The notes under the pieces were generated by a model, which was not told the DNA's origin, searched no databases, and saw only the letters and a program-made list of their open reading frames with translations. From JBOGOC01 sp050747525 (lineage in GTDB: Bacteria > Acidobacteriota > Polarisedimenticolia > JACPZX01 > DASXTC01), in contig JBOGOC010000052.1 of assembly GCA_050747525.1 (NCBI GenBank), positions 1 through 31,045 on the forward strand: a stretch of DNA of 31,045 nt, read 5' to 3'. The translations under genes were made by a program, and so were the position numbers. Numbering within the stretch: the first letter of the stretch is position 1; each line of letters opens with the position of its first letter. Shown here piece after piece: positions 8,437 to 18,885 of this stretch.

Positions 8437-8519
8437 GCCATGACTCCTTGCCCGCTTCCAACACGAGGGTCGCGTGAATTATGCCACCGCCGCGCGCGGC
8501 CCGCCTTCCGGTGCTGCGA

Positions 8520-8560
8520 TGTTGCAGCCCGCGGATTGTTGCGGACCGCGCTTGTTGCGG
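8520..8560. repeat. Three phased TGTTGC(A/G)G direct repeats upstream of the 8589 gene
   Basis: TGTTGCAG at 8520-8527 and TGTTGCGG at 8537-8544 and 8553-8560 are spaced 17 and 16 nt start to start, in the divergent gap between the thioredoxin-like and threonine-synthase-like genes. Such phasing (about 1.5 helical turns) could mark a regulator site, but it could also be chance in GC-rich DNA. Confidence 0.35.
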
Positions 8561-8588
8561 CCAGCATCCCCGTCTGAGAGAATCGGCC

Positions 8589-9674
8589 ATGCCTTCCTCA
8601 CGGGATGCCCGCTTCCTGTGCGATCTCTGCGGGGCCGGCCTGACCGATCCGCCGCCCCTCTGGCGATGCCCGTGCGGGGGCCCCTTGAGCGTGCAGGGCC
8701 CCCGGGCGCTCGACCCGCGGGCCCTGGCCGGGCGCCCACCCTCGCTGTGGCGCTACAGGGAGGCGATGGCCCTCGATCCCGGCATCGAGCCGATCACGCT
8801 GGGCGAGGGGATGACCCCCGTGGTCCTGCGCCAGGTGGCCGGGCTGGAGGCCCTCTTCAAGCTGGAGATGCTCAATCCCACCGGATCCTTCAAGGACCGG
8901 GGCGCCTGCGTGGTGGCCAGCGAGATGCGGGCTCGCGGGGTGCGGCAGGCCGTGGAGGATTCGTCCGGAAACGCCGGAGCGGCTCTCGCCGCCTATGGCT
9001 CACGCGCCGGGATCGAGATGCAGATCGTGGCTCCCGAAGGGGCCCCCGCTCCCAAGCTGATGGCCATCACCGGAGCGGGAGGCCACCTCACCTGCGTTCC
9101 CGGAGGCCGGGCCGCCGCCGGCGAGGAGGCCCTGCGCCGCGCGGCTTCGGGCATGGAGTTCGCCAGCCACCTCTGGAACCCCTGGTTCATGGAGGGGACC
9201 CGCACCTTCGCGTACGAGGTCTGGGAGCAGACCGAGGGACGCCTGCCCGAGAGGGTCTTCTTTCCGGTGGGAAACGGCTCTCTGCTGATCGGCGCGGCCT
9301 CGGGGTTCGACGACCTCGTGGCCTGGAGCCTGGCCTCCCGCTCTCCGCGCCTGATGGCCGTGCAGGCGCTGGCCTGCGCCCCTCTGGTGCCCGGCGCCCC
9401 CGCCCCGGGCGCGACCGTGGCCGATGGCATCCGTATCCCCGCGCCTCCGCGCGCGCGGCGCATGCGCGCGGTGGTGGAGGCGTCGGGAGGCGCGTTCACC
9501 GGCGTGAGCGAGGCGGAGATCCTGGAGGCGCGTGCCGCCCTGGGACGCGCGGGGCTGGCGGTGGAGCCGACGTCGGCCGTGGCCTTCGCGGGCGCGCTGG
9601 CCTGGTGCCGCTCCAGGCCAGGAGAGCCGGCTCCCCTGGTGGCGCTCACCGGCACCGGACTGAAGGTGCCCTGA
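8589..9674 (+). CDS. Threonine synthase-like PLP-dependent enzyme
   Basis: A 361-aa fold-type II PLP enzyme. The cofactor lysine is K102 in NPTGSFKDRGA and the phosphate-binding loop is SSGN at 125-128. An N-terminal zinc-ribbon-like segment (C11, C14, C27, C29) is typical of threonine synthases that convert O-phosphohomoserine to threonine. The related activities of cysteate synthase and other fold-type II lyases cannot be ruled out from sequence alone. ATG 8589 is chosen because the longer frame adds only unconserved residues. The stop overlaps the start of the next gene by 1 nt (TGATG), so the run of three genes is probably one operon. Confidence 0.82.
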   Translation: MPSSRDARFLCDLCGAGLTDPPPLWRCPCGGPLSVQGPRALDPRALAGRPPSLWRYREAMALDPGIEPITLGEGMTPVVLRQVAGLEALFKLEMLNPTGSFKDRGACVVASEMRARGVRQAVEDSSGNAGAALAAYGSRAGIEMQIVAPEGAPAPKLMAITGAGGHLTCVPGGRAAAGEEALRRAASGMEFASHLWNPWFMEGTRTFAYEVWEQTEGRLPERVFFPVGNGSLLIGAASGFDDLVAWSLASRSPRLMAVQALACAPLVPGAPAPGATVADGIRIPAPPRARRMRAVVEASGGAFTGVSEAEILEARAALGRAGLAVEPTSAVAFAGALAWCRSRPGEPAPLVALTGTGLKVP

Positions 9675-10441
9675 TGCGGGTCACCTTCCTGGGAACGGGG
9701 ACCTCGGTGGGCGTGCCCGCCATCGGGTGCGAGTGCGAAGTGTGCACGTCGCGCGATCCGCTCAACCGCCGGCTGCGCACGTCGGCCCACGTCGCCCTGG
9801 GCGACGCGCGCCTGCTGCTGGATGCCTCCATCGACCTGCGGCAGCAGGCGCTTCGCGAGCGGATCGATCGCCTCGACGCGGTGCTGCTCACCCACGGGCA
9901 CGCGGATCACGTGTTCGGCCTCGACGATCTGCGCATGTTCAACTACCGGCAGCAGGGTCCCGTCCCGGTGCACGCCAGCCCGGCCACGCTCGCCGACGTG
10001 CGGCGCACGTTCTGGTACGCCTTCGACGACGCCGCCGGGGCGAGCAGCCGGCCCCAGCTCGATCTGCGTCCCGTGGAAGGGCCCTTCACGGTCGCGGGAG
10101 TCCGCGTCGTCCCGTTCGAGGTGATCCACGGGACGATGTCCATCCTGGGCTACCGCATCGGCGCGTTCGCGTACATCACGGACGCGAGCGCGTTGCCGGA
10201 GGCCTCGATGCGCATCCTCGAGGGCGTCGAGGTGCTGGTGATCAACGCGCTGCGCCGCAAGGCGCACCCCACCCACTTCACGCTCGAAGGAGCGCTCGAA
10301 GCGATCGCGCGCGTCGGCCCGCGCCAGGCCTGGCTCACCCACATCAGCCACGACCTGGAGCACACCAGCCTGGGCCGCGAGCTGCCGCCCGGGGTGTCGC
10401 CGGCTCACGATGGGCTGGTCCTGGAGGTGGGCGACCCATGA
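9674..10441 (+). CDS. MBL-fold metallohydrolase, PhnP-like
   Basis: A 255-aa metallo-beta-lactamase-fold phosphodiesterase. The metal motif is LTHGHADH (H74, H76, D78, H79), with later ligands in VIHGTM, YITDAS and LTHISHDLEH. Cysteines C19, C21 and C24 match the extra structural zinc site near the N-terminus of E. coli PhnP, which cleaves a cyclic phosphoribose in phosphonate breakdown. No phn genes lie nearby, so a different cyclic phosphodiester substrate is quite possible. It is coupled to both neighbours (1-nt and 4-nt overlaps). Confidence 0.83.
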   Translation: MRVTFLGTGTSVGVPAIGCECEVCTSRDPLNRRLRTSAHVALGDARLLLDASIDLRQQALRERIDRLDAVLLTHGHADHVFGLDDLRMFNYRQQGPVPVHASPATLADVRRTFWYAFDDAAGASSRPQLDLRPVEGPFTVAGVRVVPFEVIHGTMSILGYRIGAFAYITDASALPEASMRILEGVEVLVINALRRKAHPTHFTLEGALEAIARVGPRQAWLTHISHDLEHTSLGRELPPGVSPAHDGLVLEVGDP

Positions 10442-11277
10442 GGCGGCGCGCGGCGGTCCTCGCCTTGCTGATGATCCTGGCGTCCTCACCGGCCGGCGCC
10501 GGCGATCCCGCACCGATGACCAACGAGGACATCGTGCGCATGACCATGAACGAGTGGAGCGCCGAGCGCATCGTCGAGGCGATCCGCGCCGCCCGGGCCA
10601 CCGCCTTCGATCTCGACCCCGAGGTCATCGCCGAGCTGCGGGAGGCGCGCGTCGCCGAGGCGGTGATCCAGGCCATGAAAGAGGCCACGCCGGAAGCACC
10701 CGGGCCCGACATCCCCGCGGGGCCTTCCCCTCCGGGCCAGGTGACGCTGCAGCTGCGGGCTCCACGCAAGCCCGGAGCGCCGGAAGGCCAGGCCCCCATG
10801 ATCGAGGTGCCCGCACGGGATCCCAACGGACGAGCCATCCAGGGAGCGCTCCTGCTGGTGTGCACCGATCCACGCCACGTTCCCGATGGATGGATCGGCT
10901 CTCCCTTCGGCGCCGACCTGGGGAGGAATCACCTGCTCTGGCACAGCAGCGGCACACGCCCGAAGGAGGACGACAACTCGGGCGTCCTCCTGATGAGCCT
11001 GCCCACATCCGTCGACGTGCCGGTGGAGGCGGGAGAGCACCCCATTGCGCTGATGCTCGCCCTGCGTATCGGAGACGAGCCCTGGGGAACCCTCGCCTTC
11101 TCGGAGGGTCGTCTGACCGTCGCCGAGGCTGCGCCCGTGGTGATCACCGCCGAGGTGTCGGGGCGGCTGACCGGCCGCCGCACGCGAACGTCGGGCTTCA
11201 CCTGCCGGCTCACGGGCTCCGAGCCGGCCGGGGCGCTGAGTCTCACCGCGGAGAAGGAGGGGGCACCGGCGCCGTAG
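10438..11277 (+). CDS. Exported protein of unknown function
   Basis: The 279-aa product has a clear signal peptide (MRRRAAVLALLMILASSPAGAG). A helical segment (about 27-80, with MTMNEWSAERIVEAIRAAR) follows, then a Pro-rich linker and a predicted beta-rich C-terminal part. No family is recognised. The start overlaps the MBL gene by 4 nt; upstream extension of the frame is only that gene read in another frame. The 3' end overlaps the convergent peptidase gene by 35 nt. Confidence 0.7.
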   Translation: MRRRAAVLALLMILASSPAGAGDPAPMTNEDIVRMTMNEWSAERIVEAIRAARATAFDLDPEVIAELREARVAEAVIQAMKEATPEAPGPDIPAGPSPPGQVTLQLRAPRKPGAPEGQAPMIEVPARDPNGRAIQGALLLVCTDPRHVPDGWIGSPFGADLGRNHLLWHSSGTRPKEDDNSGVLLMSLPTSVDVPVEAGEHPIALMLALRIGDEPWGTLAFSEGRLTVAEAAPVVITAEVSGRLTGRRTRTSGFTCRLTGSEPAGALSLTAEKEGAPAP

Positions 11278-12766
11278 CCGGCGTGGGGGCGGACACGGCG
11301 CGTCCTTCCATCAACCTCAGGATCGACAGCAGGACCAGACGCGCGCACCTTTCCATGTTGTGCGGCTCGACCTCGGTCGTGCGCTCCGGGCGATCCCCCG
11401 AAGAGTGGTAGTACGCCGAGTAGTCGACGAAGAGCGGCCCGGTCTCGGGCCAGCCCGCCGACTGCCAGCCCGGCGTCTGCTCGACGATGGTGGGACGATC
11501 CCAGGCCGCCGTGAAGACGGTGGTCACCGGGATCTTCAGATCGGTGGACGCGGTCCCCTGATAGCGCTGGGGAAGAAACACGTACATGTCGGTCCCGCCC
11601 AGCGAAGGGTTGCTGGTGTGGATGGTCCAGAAGCCGGACTGGCCGGCGTGATCGCCCGCGATCGACTCCAGGGTGCGCAGCAGCGGGGCGTTCCACGGAA
11701 CGTCGTTCCCCTCGTAGTACAGGGCGTCGCGCGCCGAGCCGAAGCCGGCCTGATCGTAGTTGAAGACCGCGAGGTGCCTGGCCAGCTCGGCCTCGTGCGA
11801 TCGAATGTAGGCATGCGAGGAGTGCAGCTCCGAGCCCCACACCGCGAAGCGCACCTGGGGCCGGTCGGAAGGCAGCTCCCCTGCCGCGGCGGCCTGCGCC
11901 AGCGCGCGGGCCAGCTCGATCAGGGCCGCCACGCCCGAGGCGTTGTCGTCGGCTCCCGGACCTCCCGAGTCGGAGTCCCCATGCGCGCACACCAGCACGA
12001 CCTCTTCACGCCGGGCGCCCGCTCCCGCAAGCGTGGCGATCACCGTGCGAGGACGTCCCTCGCGCACGCTCGACACGAGGGAGATCGACACGGTCAGCGG
12101 CGCGGCGGCGGCCGCGGTGCGCAGCGCCTGGCCGTCCCGATACGACAGGCCGAACATGGGGATGGCCGCCTCCTTCCCCTGCTGCCTCAGCATGCGGGGG
12201 ATCTCCACGATGGGAGCCCAGTCGACGAACCGGTTCGGATCGGCGGGGTGGTCGGTGAGGACCGCGACGGCGCCCGCTTCGGCGGCCGGCTTCAGGACCT
12301 CGAGCCCCCTGGAGGTCAGGAGCACACGGCCCGCGAGCGGTTTGCCGGGCTGAGCGCCCTCGGCGGGAAGCGCGTCGTCGAGCGCGATCGGGTACGCGGC
12401 GAGGGGGAGCGACGGCGAGTATCCGTAGGGCCAGGCCGAAGCGAGCGGCTTGCCCGCCAGCTCGACCGTCCAGGCGGTCTCTTCGTGCACAAGCCGGGGC
12501 GGATCGTCGACCACGTCCACCGGCAGGCCCGCCTCCTTGAGCCACGCCGCCACCAGGGCGGCCGCGCGGTCCCCCGAAGGGGTGCCTCCCATCCGGGGGC
12601 CTTCCGTCACCAGCCGCTTGACCATCTCCAGCGCGCGATCGCGCGAGACCCGAGAGGCCAGACGGCGCTCGCGCGCCAGATCGTCCTTGGAGGCGGATGC
12701 GTGAGCGGCGTCCGCCAGCAGCAAGGCCACGGCCGCCGTCAACGCCCGCCGGCCGCAGCGCGTCAC
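11243..12766 (-). CDS. Exported M28-family metallopeptidase
   Basis: A 507-aa zinc aminopeptidase-like protein with a signal peptide (about 1-24), probably acting in the periplasm or outside the cell. A protease-associated-type region (about 90-245) precedes the catalytic core. Metal-site residues of the family are visible: H262/D264 in AHGDSD, D273 or D274 in GADDNASG, D338 in NYDQAG and H454 in YYHSSGD. E313 in WGSEL fits the general base. The neighbouring residue, usually a second Glu that binds zinc, reads as Leu314, which is worth checking. It starts 12 nt after the SMC stop, so it may be cotranscribed with it. Confidence 0.85.
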   Translation of the reverse strand: MTRCGRRALTAAVALLLADAAHASASKDDLARERRLASRVSRDRALEMVKRLVTEGPRMGGTPSGDRAAALVAAWLKEAGLPVDVVDDPPRLVHEETAWTVELAGKPLASAWPYGYSPSLPLAAYPIALDDALPAEGAQPGKPLAGRVLLTSRGLEVLKPAAEAGAVAVLTDHPADPNRFVDWAPIVEIPRMLRQQGKEAAIPMFGLSYRDGQALRTAAAAAPLTVSISLVSSVREGRPRTVIATLAGAGARREEVVLVCAHGDSDSGGPGADDNASGVAALIELARALAQAAAAGELPSDRPQVRFAVWGSELHSSHAYIRSHEAELARHLAVFNYDQAGFGSARDALYYEGNDVPWNAPLLRTLESIAGDHAGQSGFWTIHTSNPSLGGTDMYVFLPQRYQGTASTDLKIPVTTVFTAAWDRPTIVEQTPGWQSAGWPETGPLFVDYSAYYHSSGDRPERTTEVEPHNMERCARLVLLSILRLMEGRAVSAPTPATAPVPPPSPR

Positions 12767-12778
12767 GAGGTCAGCCTC

Positions 12779-15700
12779 TCAGAGCGGAAGGATGCCGGAG
12801 TCGGGAGTGGCGTTGCCGTTGCGCGGCGTCGTGGGGCGTGCTCCCAGGGACCGCGCGGCCCCCTTGTGGCGCGCGGCCAGCAGGGACGGCAGGGAGCGCA
12901 CCGCCTCGACCTTGTCGGTCGAGCCGTCCACCACCACCGACACGCTGCGCGACACGCCCGCCTCTTCCATGGTGATCCCGTAGAGCATGTCGGCGTTCTC
13001 CATGGAGCGACGGTTGTGCGTGATCATCACGAACTGCGTGCTGGCCGACATGGTGCGCAGCAGATCGTTGAAGCGCAGCACGTTGGCTTCGTCCAGCGGA
13101 GCGTCCACCTCGTCCAGCAGGCAGAACGGCGATGGACGGTACTTGAAGATCGCGAACAGCAGGGAGATGGCGGTGAGGGCCTTCTCGCCTCCCGACAGCA
13201 GGCTCACGCTCTGCAGCCGCTTGCCCGGCGGCTGGGCCACGATCTCGAGGCCGCACTCCAGCACGTCCTCTTCGCCGTCTCCGGTCAGCAGGCGCAGATC
13301 CGCGCGCCCCCCTCCGAAGAGTGTCTTGAAGAGCTCGATGAACCCGCCGCGGATGTGCTCGAACGCCTCCAGGAAGCGCTCGCGCGAGGCTCGGTTGATG
13401 TTGGCGATGGTCTGGCGCAGGGACGCCACCGCTTCGGTCAGATCGTTGCGCTGCGTCACCAGGAAGGTGTGGCGCTCCTCCAGCTCCCGGAACTGATCCA
13501 GCGCCATCATGTTGACCGGCCCCATCTGATCGCGCAACGCGCGCAGGCGGCCCAGGGCCGCCCGTCCGGCCTCCTGGTCCATGGCGCGGTCCTCGTCGGT
13601 CAGCAGCGCCATCTCCTCCTCGAAGGGGCGCTCCAGTCCGGCCATCAGATGTCTGAGATCCCCGGCCACGCGCTCGCGCTCGAGGGTCACCGACTCGCGG
13701 GCTGCGCGTGCTTCCTCCAGGGCCGTGCGGGCGGCGCGAAGCTCCTGACCGGCCGCCTCCAGCGCGAGCCGGCGCTCCGCGAGATCCACCTCGCCTTCGC
13801 GCACGCTGTGCTGAAGCGCGTCCCTGCGGGCGGACAGGTCGGCCAGCGCGGAAGCGGCCTCCTCGCGGCGCCGCAGGGCGTCCTGCCGGCGTTCCTCCTG
13901 CTCCACGGCGCGCGCGTTCCCGGCATCGATCCGGTCGCGCAGATCCTGATCCGACTCCAGCAGACGCGCCAGTCCCACGTCGATCGACTCCAGCCTCTGC
14001 CGGGCTGCGGAGAGGGTGGCACGCACCTGGGCAAGGTCCTCACCTGCCTTCGCGGAGGCCACGCGCAGGGCCGCGATCTCGTCCTGCGTCTCGGTCATCT
14101 GCGTCTCGCGCTTGCGCCGCGCCTCCTCCAGATCGCGCAACGTCGCGGCCAGACGCTCCATCTCCTGCGCCAGCGCGGCGTCCTCCTCGTCCATCGCGCG
14201 CCGCTCGTGGACCAGCATCTCCGTGCGGGCGCGCCCGCGCTCCGCTTCGTCGTCCGCCGTTCGCGACGCGTGCTGCGCCGCCACCAGGCCCTTCTCGCGC
14301 TCGGAGAGATCGGCGGCCATGGCCTCGACGCGCTCCTGGGCGGACCCGGAATCCTGTGTCAGCCCCTCCACCAGCCGGTCGAGCGCGTCCAGATGTGAGG
14401 CCCCCGCGGCGATGTCGGTGGCCAGATCGGCCATGAGCCTGCGCCGCGTGAGAACCCCCGTCCCTTCCGGCCGGGGTGCCCCTCCTTCCACCAGGCCGTT
14501 GGTGTGAAGGACATCTCCCTCCCGCGTGACGTAGTCGAAGAAGGGGGCGATGCGCCTGAGCCGCGCGGCCGTCTCGAGATCGCTCACCACCAGCGCGCGG
14601 GCCAGGGCCGGGCCCAGGGCCGCCCGCTCGGCGTCTCCCGTCTCCACCAAGTCCAGCAGCCGCCCGACGAAACCGGGATCGGCCCGCACTTCGTCGGGAA
14701 GCGCCACCACGGGAGCCGGTCCCTGGCTCTCGTCCAGCGACAGAAACGCCGCACGCCCGCGTCCCGAGCTCTTGAGCGACCGGATCGCCTCGAGGGCTCC
14801 CGCGCGCCCCTCCATCACCGCGGCGTCCAGCTGGGCCGACAGGTAGGTCTCGATGGCCGTCTCCAGATCGGCGGGCGCCTTCATGCGATCGGAGACGAGC
14901 CCCGCGTGCGGCACCAGCCCGTCCAGCAGCTCCCGGGCCGTGACCTGCGTGGACTGGATCTCCTCCAGCGCCCGCAGCCGCTCCCGCTGCCCGTGCAGCC
15001 TGTGCCTGGCCTCCTCGCGTCGCGTGGACTCGCGGGCCAGCGTTTCCTCCAGCCGCTGCAGCTCCTCGCGGCGGGCGCTCAAGGCGCGATTCAGCTCGTC
15101 CGCTTCGCGCGCCGCCGACTCGGCGGCCTCGCGCGCCTGCGAGGCCTCGGCCTCCAGCCGGCGCAGCGTCTCCAGGGCCAGGGCCTGCTCGCGGTCCAGC
15201 GCGCCTCCCTGCACCCCCTGTTTCTGGCGGGCCTGCTCGATCTGGCGGATGCGGTGGCGCGCGTCGCTGAGGGCGTCCACCACCTGGAGGAATGATGCCC
15301 GACCTCCCGCCAGCGCGCTCTCGAGCGCCGCGATGCGATCCTCCAGCGCGCCGCGGGCCTCGTCCAGCCGCGCACGCTCGGCATCGGTGCCGGACACCTG
15401 GCGCTCCACGTCGCTCCGGATGATGCGCTGGCCTTCGATCTCCGCGGCGAGTTCGGACAGGCGGGCCGCCAGGCCGCGCCCCTGCTCGCGGGCCGCCTCC
15501 GCGTTCGCCGCCGCTTCCTCCGCCTGGTCTCCCGCCAGCGCGCGATCCCGCTCGATCCGATCCATCTCGCGATCGGTCGCGTGCAGCTCGTCGCGCCGCG
15601 CCCGCCACGCCGCGTCGTCGGCCTCCAGGATGCGGCGGCGCTCCTCGAAGCCCGCCTCCAGCGTCCCCAGGCGCCCGGACGCTTCGATCTCCCGTGCGCG

Positions 15701-16450
15701 CGCTTCGTCCTCCCGCGCGGCGATCTGGCTGCGCTCACCTTCGAGCCGCGCGTGATCGTGGAAGAGCAGGATCCGTTCGTGCCGCGCGATGTCGTCGGCC
15801 ACGCGCCCATACCGGCGCGCCCGCGCCGCCTGCCGCTTGAGCGAGCCGATCTGCTTCTCCAGCTCCACGACGATGTCGTTCACCCGGAGAAGGTTCGCCT
15901 GGGTCGCTTCCAGCTTCGTCTCGGCCTGCCTCTTGCGCGTCTTGTACAGCGCGATTCCGGCGGCTTCCTCGATGAGGAGCCGGCGCTCACGGGGGCGTGA
16001 CGACAGGGCGGCGTCCACCTTCCCCTGCTCGATGATGGAGTAGACGCCCGACCCCACGTTCACGCGGGCCAGAGTCTCCTGGACGTCGCGCAGGCGCGAG
16101 CGTTCTCCGTTGATGAGGTATTCGCTCTCGCCGGACCGGAAGAGGCGCCGCGTCAGGACCACCTTATCCTCGGCCTCCCCGCCCGCGCCGTTGCGCAGAT
16201 GCAGGGACACCTCGGCCATCCCCAGGGGCTTGCGCCCCTCGCTGCCGTTGAAGATGACGTCTTCCATGCGGTCGCCGCGCAGCGACTTGACCGACTGCTC
16301 GCCGATGACCCAGTTCAGCGCATCGCCGATGTTGCTCTTGCCGCAGCCGTTGGGACCCACCACGGCCGTGATCGCCTGGTCGAAGTGGAACTCGGTTCGG
16401 GACAGGAAGGACTTGAAGCCGATCATTTCAAGCTTTTCGAGCCTGAGCAT
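12779..16450 (-). CDS. smc: Chromosome segregation protein SMC
   Basis: SMC forms ring-shaped ATPase dimers with ScpA and ScpB that compact and separate chromosomes. The 1223-aa product has the full layout: Walker A GPNGCGKSN at 32-40, long coiled coils, a globular hinge near 515-670, and the C-terminal LLSGGEKALTA signature followed by Walker B FCLLDEVDAPLD. MLRLEKLEMIGFKSF is the standard SMC opening, so ATG 16450 is preferred over an in-frame ATG at 16471 and a GTG at 16516. The C-terminal 40 residues or so after the ATPase are low-complexity. scpA and scpB are not in the window. Confidence 0.95.
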   Translation of the reverse strand: MLRLEKLEMIGFKSFLSRTEFHFDQAITAVVGPNGCGKSNIGDALNWVIGEQSVKSLRGDRMEDVIFNGSEGRKPLGMAEVSLHLRNGAGGEAEDKVVLTRRLFRSGESEYLINGERSRLRDVQETLARVNVGSGVYSIIEQGKVDAALSSRPRERRLLIEEAAGIALYKTRKRQAETKLEATQANLLRVNDIVVELEKQIGSLKRQAARARRYGRVADDIARHERILLFHDHARLEGERSQIAAREDEARAREIEASGRLGTLEAGFEERRRILEADDAAWRARRDELHATDREMDRIERDRALAGDQAEEAAANAEAAREQGRGLAARLSELAAEIEGQRIIRSDVERQVSGTDAERARLDEARGALEDRIAALESALAGGRASFLQVVDALSDARHRIRQIEQARQKQGVQGGALDREQALALETLRRLEAEASQAREAAESAAREADELNRALSARREELQRLEETLARESTRREEARHRLHGQRERLRALEEIQSTQVTARELLDGLVPHAGLVSDRMKAPADLETAIETYLSAQLDAAVMEGRAGALEAIRSLKSSGRGRAAFLSLDESQGPAPVVALPDEVRADPGFVGRLLDLVETGDAERAALGPALARALVVSDLETAARLRRIAPFFDYVTREGDVLHTNGLVEGGAPRPEGTGVLTRRRLMADLATDIAAGASHLDALDRLVEGLTQDSGSAQERVEAMAADLSEREKGLVAAQHASRTADDEAERGRARTEMLVHERRAMDEEDAALAQEMERLAATLRDLEEARRKRETQMTETQDEIAALRVASAKAGEDLAQVRATLSAARQRLESIDVGLARLLESDQDLRDRIDAGNARAVEQEERRQDALRRREEAASALADLSARRDALQHSVREGEVDLAERRLALEAAGQELRAARTALEEARAARESVTLERERVAGDLRHLMAGLERPFEEEMALLTDEDRAMDQEAGRAALGRLRALRDQMGPVNMMALDQFRELEERHTFLVTQRNDLTEAVASLRQTIANINRASRERFLEAFEHIRGGFIELFKTLFGGGRADLRLLTGDGEEDVLECGLEIVAQPPGKRLQSVSLLSGGEKALTAISLLFAIFKYRPSPFCLLDEVDAPLDEANVLRFNDLLRTMSASTQFVMITHNRRSMENADMLYGITMEEAGVSRSVSVVVDGSTDKVEAVRSLPSLLAARHKGAARSLGARPTTPRNGNATPDSGILPL

Positions 16451-16540
16451 CGGTGGCGCAACCCCCGTCATCTTTGCCGGAATCCGGTCATCCGGCGCCG
16501 CGACAGATGGTATCACAGGCGAAGGGGCGGGCGGGAGGAA

Positions 16541-16558
16541 AACACCACGGATGGTGTT
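16541..16558 (-). terminator. Possible terminator hairpin after the polyprenyl synthase gene
   Basis: A perfect 7-bp stem (AACACCA/TGGTGTT) with a TCCG loop is followed on the minus strand by a short TT-TTCC tract. It lies in the 145-nt gap between the polyprenyl synthase stop and smc. The stem is AT-rich and the T run short, so termination would be weak; an operator palindrome ahead of smc is the alternative. Confidence 0.35.
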
Positions 16559-16595
16559 GAAGTGTTACGCGAGCCTCAAGGGATAGAGGCGAAAC

Positions 16596-17662
<1,067 letters not shown>

Positions 17663-17666
<4 letters not shown>

Positions 17667-18343
17667 CGCGCCCCTCCCTGTGCCCCGCCATTCGTCTTGG
17701 GCGGCGGAGCCACCGGCTCGAACCGCCGGCTGCCGGTGGGCTGGCCCTTCTGGAAGGTGTAGAGGATCCCATGGGTGAAGTACCACCATTCCTCTTCGCC
17801 CGTCGCCTGGTCATTCACGCGCTTCTCGGGGAGGCCGAGTGTGCGTAGTATGCGGCCGCGCTGGGTCGTCTCGCCCCCCGCCTCGGCGATCTGCCGCTCC
17901 ACTTCGGGCCAGTCCGGGTGCGGACGGATGGTGGCCTGCACCTGCGCCACGCGCCCGCGGCGGATGTCGGTGGTGACTTCCACGTCGTCGGGGACCAGCC
18001 ACCGCACGGGGTCGAGGTGCGCCTGATCGATGGGACGCACGAAGTAGTAGTGCCAGGGCCCCTCGCGCGGCAGGTCGAAGGAGAAATACCCGTTCTCGTC
18101 GGTCGTCGTCCTGGCCACCGTGGCCACCTGCCCGCCCGTCGTGTGCCGGTTCAGCTCGATGTAGCGCTGGGTCCCGATGACCTGCACCGGCCAGCCCGTC
18201 ATCGCCGTTCCATCGGCCGCCAGCACGCGGCCCTGCACCACGATGCGCTTGTCGACGGCGTGCGCGGGGCCGGACGCGCAGACCACGGCCAGAACGAGCG
18301 CCGTCAGGGAGAGGCCGCGAGCGATGGCTGCGCGAGTCACCAC
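17663..18343 (-). CDS. Exported protein with a transthyretin/carboxypeptidase-regulatory-like fold
   Basis: The 226-aa product has a signal peptide (about 1-29) and then a beta-sandwich-like segment: VVQGRVLAADGTAMTGWPVQV, later TTDENGYFSFDLP. This is the pattern of CarboxypepD_reg/transthyretin-like domains. The C-terminal part (LGLPEKRVNDQ, WWYFTHGILYTFQKG) recalls the short BamE/SmpA-type fold, but the match is loose. It overlaps the polyprenyl synthase gene by 4 nt. Function is unknown; an envelope-surface role is inferred from export. The start is a GTG with another GTG following it directly. Confidence 0.7.
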
Positions 18344-18353
18344 GAAGTCGCTC

Positions 18354-18845
18354 CTACCGGTAGTTGACGAACTGCACGTCGATGCCGAAGTCTTTTTCGC
18401 GGACCGTGCGAATGACAGCCTGCAGGTCGTCCTTCTTGGTTCCCTTGACCCGCAGCTGATCTCCCTGGATGGAGGCCTGCACCTTCAGCTTGAGATCCTT
18501 GATGAGCTTCACAATATCCCGGGCCTTCTCGGTGGGAATCCCGTTCTGGATCTCGATGGTCTGCGACATGCGTCCTCCCGCCGAGGGAGCAGGCTCCGAG
18601 TAGGTCAGCCCTTTGGGGGGGACGCCGCGGCGCACCAGCTTCTGGCGGAAGATCTCGTCCACGCTGCGCAGCTTGAACTTGTCTTCCGCCACCAGAGTGA
18701 GCACATGGTCCTGGCGCTCCAGGGTGCAGTAGCTCCCCTTGAGGTCATAGCGCGTGGCGACCTCCTTGAGCGTCTGGTTGACGGCGTTGTCCACTTCGGC
18801 CAGGTCGATCTTGCTGACGATGTCGAAGGAGCTTTCCTCGGCCAT
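18354..18845 (-). CDS. yajQ: YajQ-family nucleotide-binding protein
   Basis: The 163-aa protein matches YajQ along its whole length: SSFDIVSKIDLAEVDNAVNQ at the start, RYDLKGS, VEDKFKL-like and GIDVQFVNYR at the end. It has two ferredoxin-like domains. Members bind nucleotides or nucleic acid, and Xanthomonas homologues bind cyclic di-GMP and alter transcription. Whether this one does so is not visible. It starts 40 nt after the LolA stop and could be cotranscribed with it. Confidence 0.93.
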   Translation of the reverse strand: MAEESSFDIVSKIDLAEVDNAVNQTLKEVATRYDLKGSYCTLERQDHVLTLVAEDKFKLRSVDEIFRQKLVRRGVPPKGLTYSEPAPSAGGRMSQTIEIQNGIPTEKARDIVKLIKDLKLKVQASIQGDQLRVKGTKKDDLQAVIRTVREKDFGIDVQFVNYR

Positions 18846-18885
18846 TCCTTTTCCCCCAAAGGCGGCGCCATCTTACCACAGGGGA

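Noticed and set aside
11360..14398. A 1012-codon plus-strand open frame antisense to the peptidase and smc genes
   Set aside because: It is an artefact of high GC and skewed third positions; its translation is low-complexity His/Arg/Gln-rich sequence, while the minus strand encodes complete, motif-bearing proteins.
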